From Rhizobium sp. WSM4643 (lineage in GTDB: Bacteria; Pseudomonadota; Alphaproteobacteria; Rhizobiales; Rhizobiaceae): 64,000 nucleotides of DNA. The position numbers and the translations under genes were made by a program. Below the pieces are notes generated by a model. The model was not told the DNA's origin. It ran no database searches and worked only from the letters and a program-made list of their open reading frames with translations. Below are positions 42,906 through 52,117 of this stretch, one piece after another. The DNA is taken from positions 62,001-126,000 of the forward strand of contig NZ_CP104042.1 in assembly GCF_025152745.1 (NCBI RefSeq), written 5' to 3'. Position 1 is the stretch's first letter, and each line of letters starts with the position of its first letter.

Positions 42906-44434
42906 CCGGGCCTGTGCTGGAAATTATCGGCGTCAGCAAGCGCTTCGGCGACAATCTGGCCAATGACGATATTTCCATGACGCTTGCCAAGGGCGAGGTC
43001 GTGGCCCTGCTTGGCGAGAATGGTGCCGGCAAGACCACGCTGATGAGCATCCTTTTCGGCCATTACATGCCGGATGCCGGGCGAATTCTGATCGAGGGTG
43101 CGGAGGTTCCGCAGGGCAAGCCGCGTGCGGCGATCCGCGCCGGCATCGGCATGGTGCATCAGCATTTTTCGCTGGCGCCGAATCTGACCGTTCTCGAAAA
43201 CGTCATGACCGGCACTGAAAGACTGTGGTCCTGGCGCTCGGGAACAACAGCGGCGCGGAAGAAGCTGCTCACAATTTCCGAGCGCTTCGGCCTCAAGGTT
43301 GATCCGGATGCCCGCCTTGGCGACTTGTCGGTCGGCGAGCAGCAGCGCGTTGAGATCCTCAAGGCGCTCTACAACGATGCCCGCATCCTGATCCTCGACG
43401 AGCCGACGGCGGTGCTGACCAACATCGAGGCCGAGCGGCTGTTCACGACGCTGAAGGAAATGGCCCGCCAGGGGCTGTCGCTGATCTTCATCTCGCATAA
43501 GCTCGACGAGGTCATGGCAGCGGCCGACCGCATCGTGGTCTTACGCGGCGGCAAGATGGTCGCCGAGCGCAGGGCGTCGGAAACCAGCAAGGCGGAACTT
43601 GCCGAACTGATGGTCGGACGCCGCGTGACGCGGCCGGTGCGCGAGCCGTCGACACCGGGCGCCGTTGCCCTCGAAGCCGCCGATGTGACGGTGCGCATCG
43701 GCGGCATCGATCGGCTGAAGTCGATCAGCTTCCGGCTGCACCAGGGCGAGATCCTCGGCATCATCGGCGTTTCGGGCAATGGCCAGGCGACATTGGCGCA
43801 TCTTCTCTCCGGGATGCTGGCGCGTAGCGGCGGCGACCTCATGTTGTTCGGGGAAGCCATCGGCAATCTTGGTGTTTCCGATGTCGTCGACGCCGGCATC
43901 GGCCGCATTCCCGAGGATCGTAACGAGGAGGGCGTGATCGGTGAAATGGCGATCTGGGAAAACGCCGTGCTGGAGCGCATCGCCTCACCGGGTTTTTCGC
44001 GCCGTGGCCTCGTCAACCGCAAGGCGGGCATGGCCTTTGCCAGGGAAATTATCGACGGATTCGATGTCCGCGGCGGCGGCCCGGCCATGCGCACCCGGCT
44101 GCTCTCGGGCGGCAATATGCAAAAGCTTATTCTCGGCCGGAACCTGCATCGGCGGCCGCGCATCCTGATTGCCGCGCAGCCGGCGCGCGGTCTCGACGAA
44201 GGGGCCGTGGCGGCTGTCCACGCCCGCCTGCTCGAAGCCCGCCGCCAGGGTACCGCCGTGCTGCTGATCTCGGAAGACCTCGACGAGGTGATCGCGCTTG
44301 CCGATCGCATCCAGGCGATCGTCGGGGGGCGCCTGTCTCCGCCCGTCGAGGCCGAAAGCGCCGGTGCCCGCAAGCTGGGGCTGATGATGGCCGGCGAATG
44401 GCAGGAAACCCCAGAGGCCGGCCATGCGATTTGA
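42902..44434 (+). CDS. BMP-importer ATPase with two ABC domains
   Basis: 510 residues from ATG 42902. First domain: Walker A GENGAGKTT, Q-loop VHQHFSLAPNLTV, signature LSVGEQQRVEILKAL, Walker B ILILDEPTAVLT, H-loop FISHKLDEV. Second domain: degenerate Walker A GVSGNGQAT, signature LSGGNMQKLILGRNL, Walker B ILIAAQPARGLD. The degenerate second site is normal for ribose/BMP-type ATPases. It powers uptake through the two following permeases. It overlaps the first permease gene by 11 bases. Confidence 0.93.
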   Translation: MTGPVLEIIGVSKRFGDNLANDDISMTLAKGEVVALLGENGAGKTTLMSILFGHYMPDAGRILIEGAEVPQGKPRAAIRAGIGMVHQHFSLAPNLTVLENVMTGTERLWSWRSGTTAARKKLLTISERFGLKVDPDARLGDLSVGEQQRVEILKALYNDARILILDEPTAVLTNIEAERLFTTLKEMARQGLSLIFISHKLDEVMAAADRIVVLRGGKMVAERRASETSKAELAELMVGRRVTRPVREPSTPGAVALEAADVTVRIGGIDRLKSISFRLHQGEILGIIGVSGNGQATLAHLLSGMLARSGGDLMLFGEAIGNLGVSDVVDAGIGRIPEDRNEEGVIGEMAIWENAVLERIASPGFSRRGLVNRKAGMAFAREIIDGFDVRGGGPAMRTRLLSGGNMQKLILGRNLHRRPRILIAAQPARGLDEGAVAAVHARLLEARRQGTAVLLISEDLDEVIALADRIQAIVGGRLSPPVEAESAGARKLGLMMAGEWQETPEAGHAI

Positions 44435-45473
44435 GCGCCGCGAGCACCGTCCGCTTTACCTGCTGATCGTCACGCCTGTGATCGCGGTGATTGCCGCGCT
44501 GGCGCTGGCCGGCATCCTGATCGCTATTGCCGGCGCACCTGTTCTCGATGCCTATTGGCGCATCCTGACCGGTGCTTTCGGCTCGCGCCTCTCGGCAACC
44601 GAAACGCTGACGCGGGCAACGCCGCTGATGCTGACAGGACTTGCCGCCGCCGTCGCCTTCCGGGCGCGGCTCTGGAATATCGGTGCCGAGGGTCAGTTCT
44701 ATCTCGGCGCCATCGCCGTTGCCGCGGCAAGCTCGAAGCTGTTCGGCGATCTTCCCGCCCCCATCCTCATTCCGCTGCTGCTGCTGGTCGGCGCCATTGC
44801 CGGCATGGTGCTGATCCTGATCCCGCTCTGGCTCAGGCTGCGCTTCTCGGTCGATGAAGTCGTCACCAGCCTGCTCCTGAACTTCATCGCCGTGCTGTTC
44901 GTCTCGATGCTGATCGATGGCGTTCTCAAGGATCCGCTGGCCTTCGGCTGGCCGCAGTCGCAATCCGTCAGCGATCACGCCATGCTGCCGAAGCTGATCG
45001 CCCGCTCGCGCCTGCATATCGGCTTTGCGATTGCAATCGCGCTGGCTGTTGTCGTCCATTTCATCCAGTCGCGCACCGTGTTTGGCATGCAGTCGCGCGC
45101 CGCAGGCCTCAATCCCACCGGTGCAGTCTTTGCCAGCGTCCCGCTCGGCAGAACGCTGGTGAAGGTCGCCTGTCTCTCCGGCGGGCTTGCGGGGCTCGCT
45201 GGAGCGATCGAGGTCATGGGCGTCAAGGGTTATGTGACGACCGACCTGTCGCCGGGCTTCGGCTATGCCGGTATCGTCGTCGCCATGCTCGCCAACCTCG
45301 ATCCACTCGGCGTTGTCTTCGCCGCCATTTTCACCGCCACCATGTTCGTGGGCGCGGATGGTATGAGCCGCGGCCTCGGCATCCCGACCTATATCGCCGA
45401 TGTCACGGTGGCGCTGTCGCTGCTGACGATGCTGATCGCATTGTTCTTTACCCAATACAGGATCCGGCAATGA
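44424..45473 (+). CDS. BMP-importer permease 1
   Basis: 349 residues with about nine to ten hydrophobic segments. LTRATPLMLTGLAAAVAFRARLWNIGAEGQFYLGAIAV is the family hallmark (A-x-R-x-x-WNIGAEGQ). The later LRLRFSVDEVVTSLLLNFIAVL and LSGGLAGLAGAIEVMGVKGYVTTDLSPGFGYAGIVVAML complete the pattern. It forms a heterodimeric channel with the next gene product. The overlaps with both neighbours imply coupled translation. Confidence 0.92.
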   Translation: MRFERREHRPLYLLIVTPVIAVIAALALAGILIAIAGAPVLDAYWRILTGAFGSRLSATETLTRATPLMLTGLAAAVAFRARLWNIGAEGQFYLGAIAVAAASSKLFGDLPAPILIPLLLLVGAIAGMVLILIPLWLRLRFSVDEVVTSLLLNFIAVLFVSMLIDGVLKDPLAFGWPQSQSVSDHAMLPKLIARSRLHIGFAIAIALAVVVHFIQSRTVFGMQSRAAGLNPTGAVFASVPLGRTLVKVACLSGGLAGLAGAIEVMGVKGYVTTDLSPGFGYAGIVVAMLANLDPLGVVFAAIFTATMFVGADGMSRGLGIPTYIADVTVALSLLTMLIALFFTQYRIRQ

Positions 45474-46414
45474 TGCAACTGTTCGACATCATCGCTTCAT
45501 CAGGGCTCTGGGCGGCAATCCTGCGGATCGCCACGCCGCTGATTTTCGGCACGCTCGGCGCACTGCTTTGCGAGCGCGCCGGCGTGCTCAATCTCGGCAT
45601 CGAAGGCATCATGACCTTCGGTGCGATGATCGGCTGGCTTTCGGTCTATCACGGCGCCGATCTCTGGACCGGCCTGCTGATTGCGGCGGTGGCCGGCGGC
45701 GTCTTCGGCCTGCTGCATGCGGGGCTGACGGTAACGCTCGGCCTCTCCCAGCATGTCTCCGGTCTCGGCGTCACGCTGTTTGCCTCCAGCTTCAGCTATT
45801 ATGTCTTCCGGCTAATCGTGCCGCTTGCCAATACCCCGCCCACCATCATGCCGTTCCAGCCAATCGCCATTCCGGGTCTCTCGACATTGCCCTTCATCGG
45901 GCCGGCCTTCTTCACGCAGACGGCGCCGACCTATCTGGCGATCGGCATCGCCCTGCTGATGGCCTACGTCATCTTCCGCACGCCCGTGGGGCTTGCAATC
46001 CGCATGACCGGCGAGAACCCGCATGCAGCCGAAGCCCAGGGCGTCAATCCGATGAAGGTGCGCTATGGCGCGGTTATCATGGGAAGCGCGCTGATGGGAA
46101 TGGGTGGCGCTTTCCTGACACTGTCGGCCTTCAACAGCTTCTTTCCCACAATGGTGCAGGGACGCGGCTGGATCTGCATCGCGCTCGTCGTCTTCGCCTC
46201 CTGGCGGCCGGGCCGCGCGCTGTTCGGCGCCCTGCTCTTTGCCTTTTTCGACGCCTTTCAGCTTCGGTTGCAAACCGCACTCAGCGGGCTCGTGCCCTAT
46301 CAGCTATTTCTGATGACGCCCTATATCCTTTCCATTGCCGCCCTTGCCGTCATGGCCCGCCGCGCCCGCGTTCCACAGGCGCTGATGCAGCCCTATCGGC
46401 GCGGCGAACGCTGA
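45470..46414 (+). CDS. BMP-importer permease 2
   Basis: 314 residues. The start region IASSGLWAAILRIATPLIFGTLGALLCERAGVLNLGIEGIMTFGAMIGW is typical of the second subunit (ERAGVLNLGIEG), with MTGENPHAAEAQGVNPMKVRYGAVIMGSALMGMGGAFLTL as the conserved cytosolic loop and helix. About eight membrane helices. It starts in the ATGA overlap with permease 1 and is followed after 25 bases by the deaminase-like gene. Confidence 0.92.
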   Translation: MMQLFDIIASSGLWAAILRIATPLIFGTLGALLCERAGVLNLGIEGIMTFGAMIGWLSVYHGADLWTGLLIAAVAGGVFGLLHAGLTVTLGLSQHVSGLGVTLFASSFSYYVFRLIVPLANTPPTIMPFQPIAIPGLSTLPFIGPAFFTQTAPTYLAIGIALLMAYVIFRTPVGLAIRMTGENPHAAEAQGVNPMKVRYGAVIMGSALMGMGGAFLTLSAFNSFFPTMVQGRGWICIALVVFASWRPGRALFGALLFAFFDAFQLRLQTALSGLVPYQLFLMTPYILSIAALAVMARRARVPQALMQPYRRGER

Positions 46415-46439
46415 ACCTATCCTTTCCAATGAGGCTCCG

Positions 46440-47729
46440 ATGCTCGATCTGATCGTCAGAAATGCAAATCTCCCCGATGGCCGAAAGGGTATCGATATCG
46501 GCATCCAGAGCGGCAAGATCATCGCTGTCGAGCCCAATCTCCAGGCGCAGGCAGGAGAAGAGATCGACGCGACCGACCGGCTGGTCAGCCCGCCCTTCGT
46601 CGATCCGCATTTCCATATGGACGCCACCCTGTCGCTCGGCCTGCCGCGCATGAACGTATCCGGCACGCTGCTCGAGGGCATTGCGCTCTGGGGAGAGTTG
46701 CGCCCGATCGTGACGAAGGAGGAACTGGTCGATCGTGCGTTGCGCTACTGCGATCTGGCGGTGACGCAGGGGCTGCTCTTCATCCGCAGCCATGTCGATA
46801 CCAGCGATCCGAGGCTGGTGACCGTCGAGGCGATGATCGAGGTTCGCGAGAAGGTCGCGCCCTATATCGATCTGCAGCTGGTCGCCTTTCCCCAGGACGG
46901 TTATTACCGCTCGCCGGGCGCAATCGATGCTTTCAACCGCGCCCTCGACATGGGCGTCGATATCGTCGGCGGCATTCCGCACTTCGAGCGGACCATGGGC
47001 GAAGGTACGGCGTCGGTCGAGGCGCTCTGCCGCATCGCCGCCGATCGCGGCCTGCCGGTCGACATCCATTGCGACGAAACCGACGATCCGCTCTCTCGCC
47101 ATATCGAGACGCTGGCTGCGGAAACCATCCGCTTCGGCCTGCAGGGACGTGTCGCCGGCTCGCATCTGACCTCGATGCACTCGATGGACAATTATTACGT
47201 CTCCAAGCTCATTCCGCTGATGGCGGAGGCTGCGATCAACGTCATCCCCAATCCGCTGATCAACATCATGCTGCAGGGCCGGCACGACACCTATCCGAAA
47301 CGCCGCGGCATGACCCGCGTGCGGGAGCTGATGGATGCCGGGCTCAACGTTTCCTTCGGGCACGACTGCGTCATGGACCCCTGGTATTCGATGGGATCGG
47401 GCGACATGCTGGAGGTTGGACATATGGCAATCCATGTCGCGCAGATGGCCGGCATCGACGACAAGAAGAGGATCTTCGACGCGCTGACCGTCAATTCGGC
47501 GAAGACGATGGGACTTGCAGGCTACGGCCTGGAAAAGGGATGCAACGCCGACCTCGTCATCCTTCAGGCCAGCGACACGCTGGAAGCGTTACGGCTGAAG
47601 CCGAACCGACTGGCGGTGATCCGCCGTGGCGAGGTCATCGCCCGCTCGGCGCCGCGCATTGGCGAGCTCTTCCTCACCGGGCGCCCGGCACGGATCGACG
47701 GCGGCCTGGATTACGCACCTCGTTATTGA
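46440..47729 (+). CDS. Cytosine deaminase-like amidohydrolase with altered specificity residue
   Basis: 429 residues from ATG 46440, with GAGG upstream. Metal ligands of the CodA fold are present: VDPHFHMDATLSLG (HxH), VDIHCDETDDP (His and the catalytic Glu), GSHLTSMHSMDNYY, and FGHDCVMDPWYSMGSGDMLEVGHM. LQLVAFPQDG keeps the Gln that contacts the base. E. coli CodA has FGHDDVFDP: the metal Asp313 is kept, but Asp314, which reads cytosine's ring, is Cys here. So the enzyme is a ring amidohydrolase or deaminase of this group, but cytosine may not be its substrate. It is the last gene of the importer operon. Confidence 0.85.
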   Translation: MLDLIVRNANLPDGRKGIDIGIQSGKIIAVEPNLQAQAGEEIDATDRLVSPPFVDPHFHMDATLSLGLPRMNVSGTLLEGIALWGELRPIVTKEELVDRALRYCDLAVTQGLLFIRSHVDTSDPRLVTVEAMIEVREKVAPYIDLQLVAFPQDGYYRSPGAIDAFNRALDMGVDIVGGIPHFERTMGEGTASVEALCRIAADRGLPVDIHCDETDDPLSRHIETLAAETIRFGLQGRVAGSHLTSMHSMDNYYVSKLIPLMAEAAINVIPNPLINIMLQGRHDTYPKRRGMTRVRELMDAGLNVSFGHDCVMDPWYSMGSGDMLEVGHMAIHVAQMAGIDDKKRIFDALTVNSAKTMGLAGYGLEKGCNADLVILQASDTLEALRLKPNRLAVIRRGEVIARSAPRIGELFLTGRPARIDGGLDYAPRY

Positions 47730-47790
47730 AAGGCGGCGGAAAGAAGGGGGCTGGAAGTCGCGACCTCCTCAATCCGTCTTTGCCAGGAGC

Positions 47791-48489
47791 CTATTTCTTC
47801 GAAGCCTCATAGAGCGCCTTGGTTTCGGCGCTCATCGGATAGAGGCCGGGCAACGGCGTGCCTTCATCGATCCTGGTCATGATCCAGGCTTCCATGCGCT
47901 CCTGTTCCGGCGCTTCGGTCAGCACGGCGTCGAGCAGATCGGCCGGGATCAGCACCGCGCCGTCCTGGTCGACGACGATGATGTCATCGGGGAAAACAGC
48001 CACGCCGCCGCAGCCGATCGGCTGCTGCCAAGCGACGAAGGTGAGGCCGGCGACTGAAGGCGGTGCTGCGACGCCGCTGCACCAGACCGGCAGGTTGGCA
48101 TCGAGCACGCCGGCAAGGTCGCGGACAACGCCGTCGGTGACGAGTGCGGCAACGCCTCTCTTCTGCATGCGGGCGCAGAGGATATCGCCGAAGATGCCGG
48201 CATCGGTGACGCCCATCGCGTCGACGACGGCGACACAGCCCTCCGGCATCGCCTCGATCGCGGCGCGCGTCGAGATCGGCGAGGCCCAGGATGCCGGCGT
48301 CGCCAGATCTTCGCGGGCCGGCACGAAGCGCAGGGTGAAGGCAGGGCCGACGATGCGGGGCTGGCCGGGCTTCAGGGGAACGGCGCCGCGGATCCAGACG
48401 TTTCGCAGGCCCTTCTTCAAAAGAACGGTCGTCAGGGTCGCCGTCGAGACGGCCTTGAGGGTTGCTATCGCTTCAGCGCTGAGAGCCAT
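47791..48489 (-). CDS. RraA-like / 4-hydroxy-4-methyl-2-oxoglutarate aldolase-type protein
   Basis: 232 residues. The RraA fold motifs are GPAFTLRFVPARED, AVVDAMGVTDAGIFGDILCARMQKRGVAALVTDGVVRDLAGV (the G-x3-RD metal/substrate motif), PVWCSGVAAPPS and GCGGVAVFPDDIIVVDQDGAVLIP. Family members are divalent-metal aldolases or decarboxylases of 4-carboxy-2-oxo acids, or RNase E inhibitors. The D-x20-RD pattern of catalytically active members is kept. It is second in a minus-strand pair with the SDR gene (27-base gap) and convergent with the deaminase operon. A metabolic role is more likely than RNase control. Confidence 0.85.
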   Translation of the reverse strand: MALSAEAIATLKAVSTATLTTVLLKKGLRNVWIRGAVPLKPGQPRIVGPAFTLRFVPAREDLATPASWASPISTRAAIEAMPEGCVAVVDAMGVTDAGIFGDILCARMQKRGVAALVTDGVVRDLAGVLDANLPVWCSGVAAPPSVAGLTFVAWQQPIGCGGVAVFPDDIIVVDQDGAVLIPADLLDAVLTEAPEQERMEAWIMTRIDEGTPLPGLYPMSAETKALYEASKK

Positions 48490-48516
48490 CGGTTATCGGT
48501 TCCAATTCGGTTTCTG

Positions 48517-49302
48517 TCAGATGCTCTGGATCATGCCGCCATCGACGCGGATCACCGAGCCGGTGAGATAGGAGGCAGGTTCGCTCGCCAGGAAGGTGAC
48601 GACATTGCCATATTCTTCGGGCCGGCCATAGCGGCCGAGCGGAATGCTGCCGGTGCTTTCTGCGACGACGTCATCGATGGAGCGGTTTTCGCGTTTGGCC
48701 TTCTGCTCGTCGAGGAAGGTGATGCGGCCGGTGGCGATCCGGCCCGGCAGGACGATGTTGACGGTGATGCCGTCGCGCCCGACCTCGCGCGCCAGTGTTT
48801 TCGACCAGCCGACCAATGACAGGCGCAGTGCCTTCGAGATGCCGAGATTGGGGATCGGCGCGACCACGCCCGACGAGGTCGAGGTGACGATGCGCCCCCA
48901 TTTGCGCGCCCGCATCTCAGGCAGCACACGATCGGCAATGGCGATGACGGAGAGCACCATGCTCTGGAAATACTGGTTCCAGAGCGTCGGATCCTGGCCG
49001 GAGACGGTGGTCGGTGGTGGGCCGCCGGTATTGTTGACAAGGATGTCGACCGGTCCGAACTGCCGTTCGATTGCAGCGACATGCGCATCGATTGAATCGA
49101 GATCGGAAAGATCCCATTGTAGTGCCAGCGCCTTGCCACCTTCGGATTCGATCGCAGCCGCGGTCTTCTCAGCGGCGGCGAGGTCGATATCCGCTGCGGC
49201 AATTCTGGCGCCTTCGCGCGCAAGTTTGACGGCAATCGCGCTGCCCAGTCCGCCGCCGGCGCCAAGCACCAGGGCGGTCTTGTCCTTCAGGCCGAAATCC
49301 AT
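48517..49302 (-). CDS. Short-chain dehydrogenase-like protein lacking the catalytic tyrosine
   Basis: 261 residues from ATG 49302, with GAGGAGA upstream. The cofactor site is ALVLGAGGGLGSAIAVKLA, followed by VDILVNNTGGPPP and a C-terminal PASYLTGSVIRVDGGM. In the active-site stretch IVTSTSSGVVAPIPNLGISKALRLSL the lysine is present, but the position of the catalytic Tyr (Y-x3-K) is Leu. The enzyme either uses another acid or is not a classical oxidoreductase. I recall similar IPNL-x-x-SN/SK variants in a branch of this family. It is divergent from the lysR gene and so probably under its control. Confidence 0.85.
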   Translation of the reverse strand: MDFGLKDKTALVLGAGGGLGSAIAVKLAREGARIAAADIDLAAAEKTAAAIESEGGKALALQWDLSDLDSIDAHVAAIERQFGPVDILVNNTGGPPPTTVSGQDPTLWNQYFQSMVLSVIAIADRVLPEMRARKWGRIVTSTSSGVVAPIPNLGISKALRLSLVGWSKTLAREVGRDGITVNIVLPGRIATGRITFLDEQKAKRENRSIDDVVAESTGSIPLGRYGRPEEYGNVVTFLASEPASYLTGSVIRVDGGMIQSI

Positions 49303-49397
49303 TCCATCCGTCTCCTCAATGATCGGCCATCCTTCGGAGCAATGGACTATAAATAAAATATCGCTTCTGCTTCGTTCAAGAGATAGAAAAACTATCG

Positions 49398-50269
49398 ATG
49401 GACACGCGTTTTCTCGAAACCTTCATTGTCGTTGCCGAGCGGCACTCGCTGGCGGAAGCCGCCCAGCGGCTGAACCTCACGCCTGCGGCCGTCGCCCAGC
49501 GCATCCGCGCATTGGAGGCTGAGCTCGGGGTGCGGCTGCTGGTGCGCTCCGGCCGCGTCATGCGGCCGACGGAGGCGGGTTTTGCCATTCTCGAACGCTG
49601 CAGGGATCTGGTGCGCGATACACGCGACCTGAAGGCGATGGCCGGCACCGCGACGATTTCGGGCGAGATGCGGATCGGGGCGATCAATACGGCGCTAACC
49701 GGTCTTGTTCCCGACATTCTCCACCGTCTCGCCCAGGACTATCCGCTGATCGAGATCTTCCTCAAGCCGGGCGCTTCGATGGACCTCTATGCCGAGGTTT
49801 TGAACGGCGGGCTGGATGCGGCCTTCATCATCGAACCGCGATTTCCGATACAAAAGACGCTGACTTTCAACAAGCTGCGCCAGGAACCCCTGGTGCTGAT
49901 CGCTCCGCGGGACTGCGAAGGCGCGGATCCGCTCGAACTCCTGCAGACCCTGCCCTTCATCCGTTACGACCGCAACCAGTGGGGCGGCCACATCGCCGAG
50001 GAATATCTGCGCGAGATCGGCATCCATCCGGTCGAGCGTTATGAGCTTGACGCGCTGGAGGCGATCGCGGTGATGGTAGACCGTGGTCTCGGGATATCGA
50101 TCGTGCCGGTTGGGCGCCGCCCTGGCCGGCTGGGCTTAATATCCTCAAGCTGCCCCTGCCCCGCTCGTCCGCCGTGCGCACCGTCGGCATCGTGGTGACG
50201 CGATCCTCGCCGAGGACAAATCTCGTCGCCGCGCTTCTGGAAACCAGCCGCGCGGCGATGGGAGCCTGA
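49398..50269 (+). pseudogene. LysR-family regulator gene with a frameshift near the 3' end
   Basis: ATG 49398 opens a normal LysR start (RFLETFIVVAERHSLAEAAQRLNLTPAAVAQRIRALEAELGVRLLVR). A standard effector domain follows, up to GLGISIVP. There the frame changes to an odd Pro/Cys-rich tail ending at 50198. Shifting by one base at 50109-50111 restores WAPPWPAGLNILKLPLPRSS and TVGIVVTRSS followed by NLVAALLETSRAAMGA, with TGA at 50267-50269, giving the usual length of about 290 residues. So one base is missing, through mutation or base-calling error. The regulator is divergent from the SDR-RraA pair. Confidence 0.8.
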
Positions 50270-50275
50270 TCAATT

Positions 50276-50785
50276 TCAGGCGATCTTCTGGCGGACCGGC
50301 AGCTTCCAGCCGGGCCGGACGAAATGGCAGGTATAGCCATTCGGAATCCGCTCCAGATAATCCTGGTGCTCGGGTTCGGCTTCCCAGAAATCGCTGACCG
50401 GCACAACTTCGGTGACGACCTTGCCAGGCCACAGGCCTGATGCATCGACGTCGGCGATCGTATCCCTGGCGACGCGCTCCTGCTCAGGAGTGACGTAGAA
50501 GATCGCCGAGCGGTAACTCAAGCCAACATCGTTGCCCTGGCGGTTGCGCGTGCTCGGGTCGTGGATCTGGAAGAAGAATTCGAGGATTTCCCGATAGCTG
50601 ATCATTGCGGGGTCGAAGATGATCTCGATCGCCTCGGCATGGGTTCCGTGGTTGCGGTAGGTGGCATTTGGCACATCGCCGCCGGTATAGCCGACGCGGG
50701 TCGAAATCACGCCCTTGTATCGGCGGATAAGGTCCTGCATACCCCAGAAGCAACCACCGGCGAGGACTGCACGTTCTTCGGTCAT
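50276..50785 (-). CDS. msrA: Peptide methionine sulfoxide reductase A
   Basis: 169 residues from ATG 50785, with AGGAGATA upstream. The catalytic motif is [21 protein letters not shown] (GCFWG), then [22 protein letters not shown], and [28 protein letters not shown]. The C-terminal part with [27 protein letters not shown] is that of one-Cys or short MsrA forms (no late recycling cysteine pair is seen). It reduces methionine-S-sulfoxide in proteins with thioredoxin. It is monocistronic and convergent with lysR. Confidence 0.95.
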   Translation of the reverse strand: MTEERAVLAGGCFWGMQDLIRRYKGVISTRVGYTGGDVPNATYRNHGTHAEAIEIIFDPAMISYREILEFFFQIHDPSTRNRQGNDVGLSYRSAIFYVTPEQERVARDTIADVDASGLWPGKVVTEVVPVSDFWEAEPEHQDYLERIPNGYTCHFVRPGWKLPVRQKIA

Positions 50786-50971
50786 TGGATATCTCCTTTT
50801 CCGCAAGAGATAGTATCTCCTGCCGCCGATTTCCACTCGGGGCAATCAGCACAGCTGTGCAATTTCCCTGCCGATACGCCCGATCCTGTCATGTCGATGT
50901 TACGCGCCGGCGCTAGCAAAGCCTTGGACAATCCTGCGGAGGCTGAGCCTCGACACCTGATGGAGACGGTT

Positions 50972-52117
50972 ATGAATAGACGCGAATTTCTGATCACATC
51001 GTCAGCTGCAGCCGGTCTGCTGGCTCTTCCGCGTTTCGCATCGGCTGCGGCCGGCACGATCGATCTCTACAGCGGTTCGGATGCCAACATCGTCGACCTC
51101 TGGAACAACGTCATCCGCCCGGCCTTCGAAAAGGCGCATCCGGGTGTTGCGCTGAAGGTGACCGATGCCGGCGACAATAATGGTCTGCGCGCCATCGCCG
51201 ACCGTGCGCTCGCCGCACTGAAGACGAAGACCAATCCGCAGGCTGACGTTTTCGAGCAATTCGATCCGCGCCTGCCGTCCGGCGGCATCGATGCCGGGCT
51301 CTGGGTCAAATTCTCCGCCGAAAACATCGAAGGCTACGACCATATCAACCCGCTTGCCTTCGATACCCCCTACTCCCTTCCCTATCGCGGTTCGCAGGTG
51401 CTTCTCGCCTACGACACGACCAAGCTCGATCCGAAGGATGCGCCAAAGAGCTGGGATCAGCTCACCGCATGGATCAAGGCCAGTCCGGGCCAGTTCATCT
51501 ACAACAGACCCGACAAGGGCGGTTCAGGCGGAAATTTCGTCCGCCGCGCGATCCATGAGGCCAATGGCCGCGATCCGAAGAAGTTCAAGATCGATAATTT
51601 CACAGCCGACTTCGCCACTGAGACGCTGACGCCGGCCTGGAAGATCCTCAACGACCTCGCGCCCGCGCTCTACGACAAGGGCGCCTATACATCAGGCAAC
51701 ACCCAGTCGATCCAGCTGCTCGCCCAGGGCGTCGTTACCATGGTGCCGGTCTGGTCGGACCAGGTGCTGCAGGCAATCTCGCAGGGCGTGCTGCCTGATA
51801 CAACCGGCCTCGTGCAGCTTACCGATCTTGCCCTTTGCGGCGGCTTCTCCAGCATCACCGTCTTCTCGAACGGCGCCAACAAGGATGCGGCGCTGAAGCT
51901 GGCTGCATTCATGCTGACGAAGGAAATGCAGGAAGCGATCATCACCGAGATCGGCGGCTTCCCCGCCATCTCGTGGGACCACATTTCCGACGACCTCCGC
52001 AAGAAATATGCCGACGTCATTCCGTCGACCATCCCGACCTTCCCGGGCGGCGATTGGGAAAAGGCGATCGCCGACGGCTGGTACCGCAATGTCGCTCCGG
52101 GTATCAGCCGCACCTGA
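50972..52117 (+). CDS. Polyamine/iron-type ABC importer binding protein
   Basis: 381 residues from ATG 50972, preceded by GGAGACGG. A Tat-like signal, NRREFLITSSAAAGLLALPRFASA, precedes the mature protein. SBP_bac_1/6-like features: TIDLYSGSDANIVDLWNNVIRPAFEKAHPGV, YSLPYRGSQVLLAYDTTKL, APKSWDQLTAWIKASPGQFIYNRPDKGGSGGNFVRRAI, and MLTKEMQEAIITEIGGFPAISWD. The family binds Fe3+, spermidine, putrescine, thiamine or phosphonates. No Tyr-pair iron site was recognised, so the ligand is open. It is the first gene of a four-gene importer operon, its stop overlapping the permease start. Confidence 0.88.
   Translation: MNRREFLITSSAAAGLLALPRFASAAAGTIDLYSGSDANIVDLWNNVIRPAFEKAHPGVALKVTDAGDNNGLRAIADRALAALKTKTNPQADVFEQFDPRLPSGGIDAGLWVKFSAENIEGYDHINPLAFDTPYSLPYRGSQVLLAYDTTKLDPKDAPKSWDQLTAWIKASPGQFIYNRPDKGGSGGNFVRRAIHEANGRDPKKFKIDNFTADFATETLTPAWKILNDLAPALYDKGAYTSGNTQSIQLLAQGVVTMVPVWSDQVLQAISQGVLPDTTGLVQLTDLALCGGFSSITVFSNGANKDAALKLAAFMLTKEMQEAIITEIGGFPAISWDHISDDLRKKYADVIPSTIPTFPGGDWEKAIADGWYRNVAPGISRT

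Noticed and set aside
44127..45470. 447-codon minus-strand frame opposite the BMP permease
   Set aside because: Composition dominated by Asp, Gln, His and Arg, typical of antisense of membrane protein genes.
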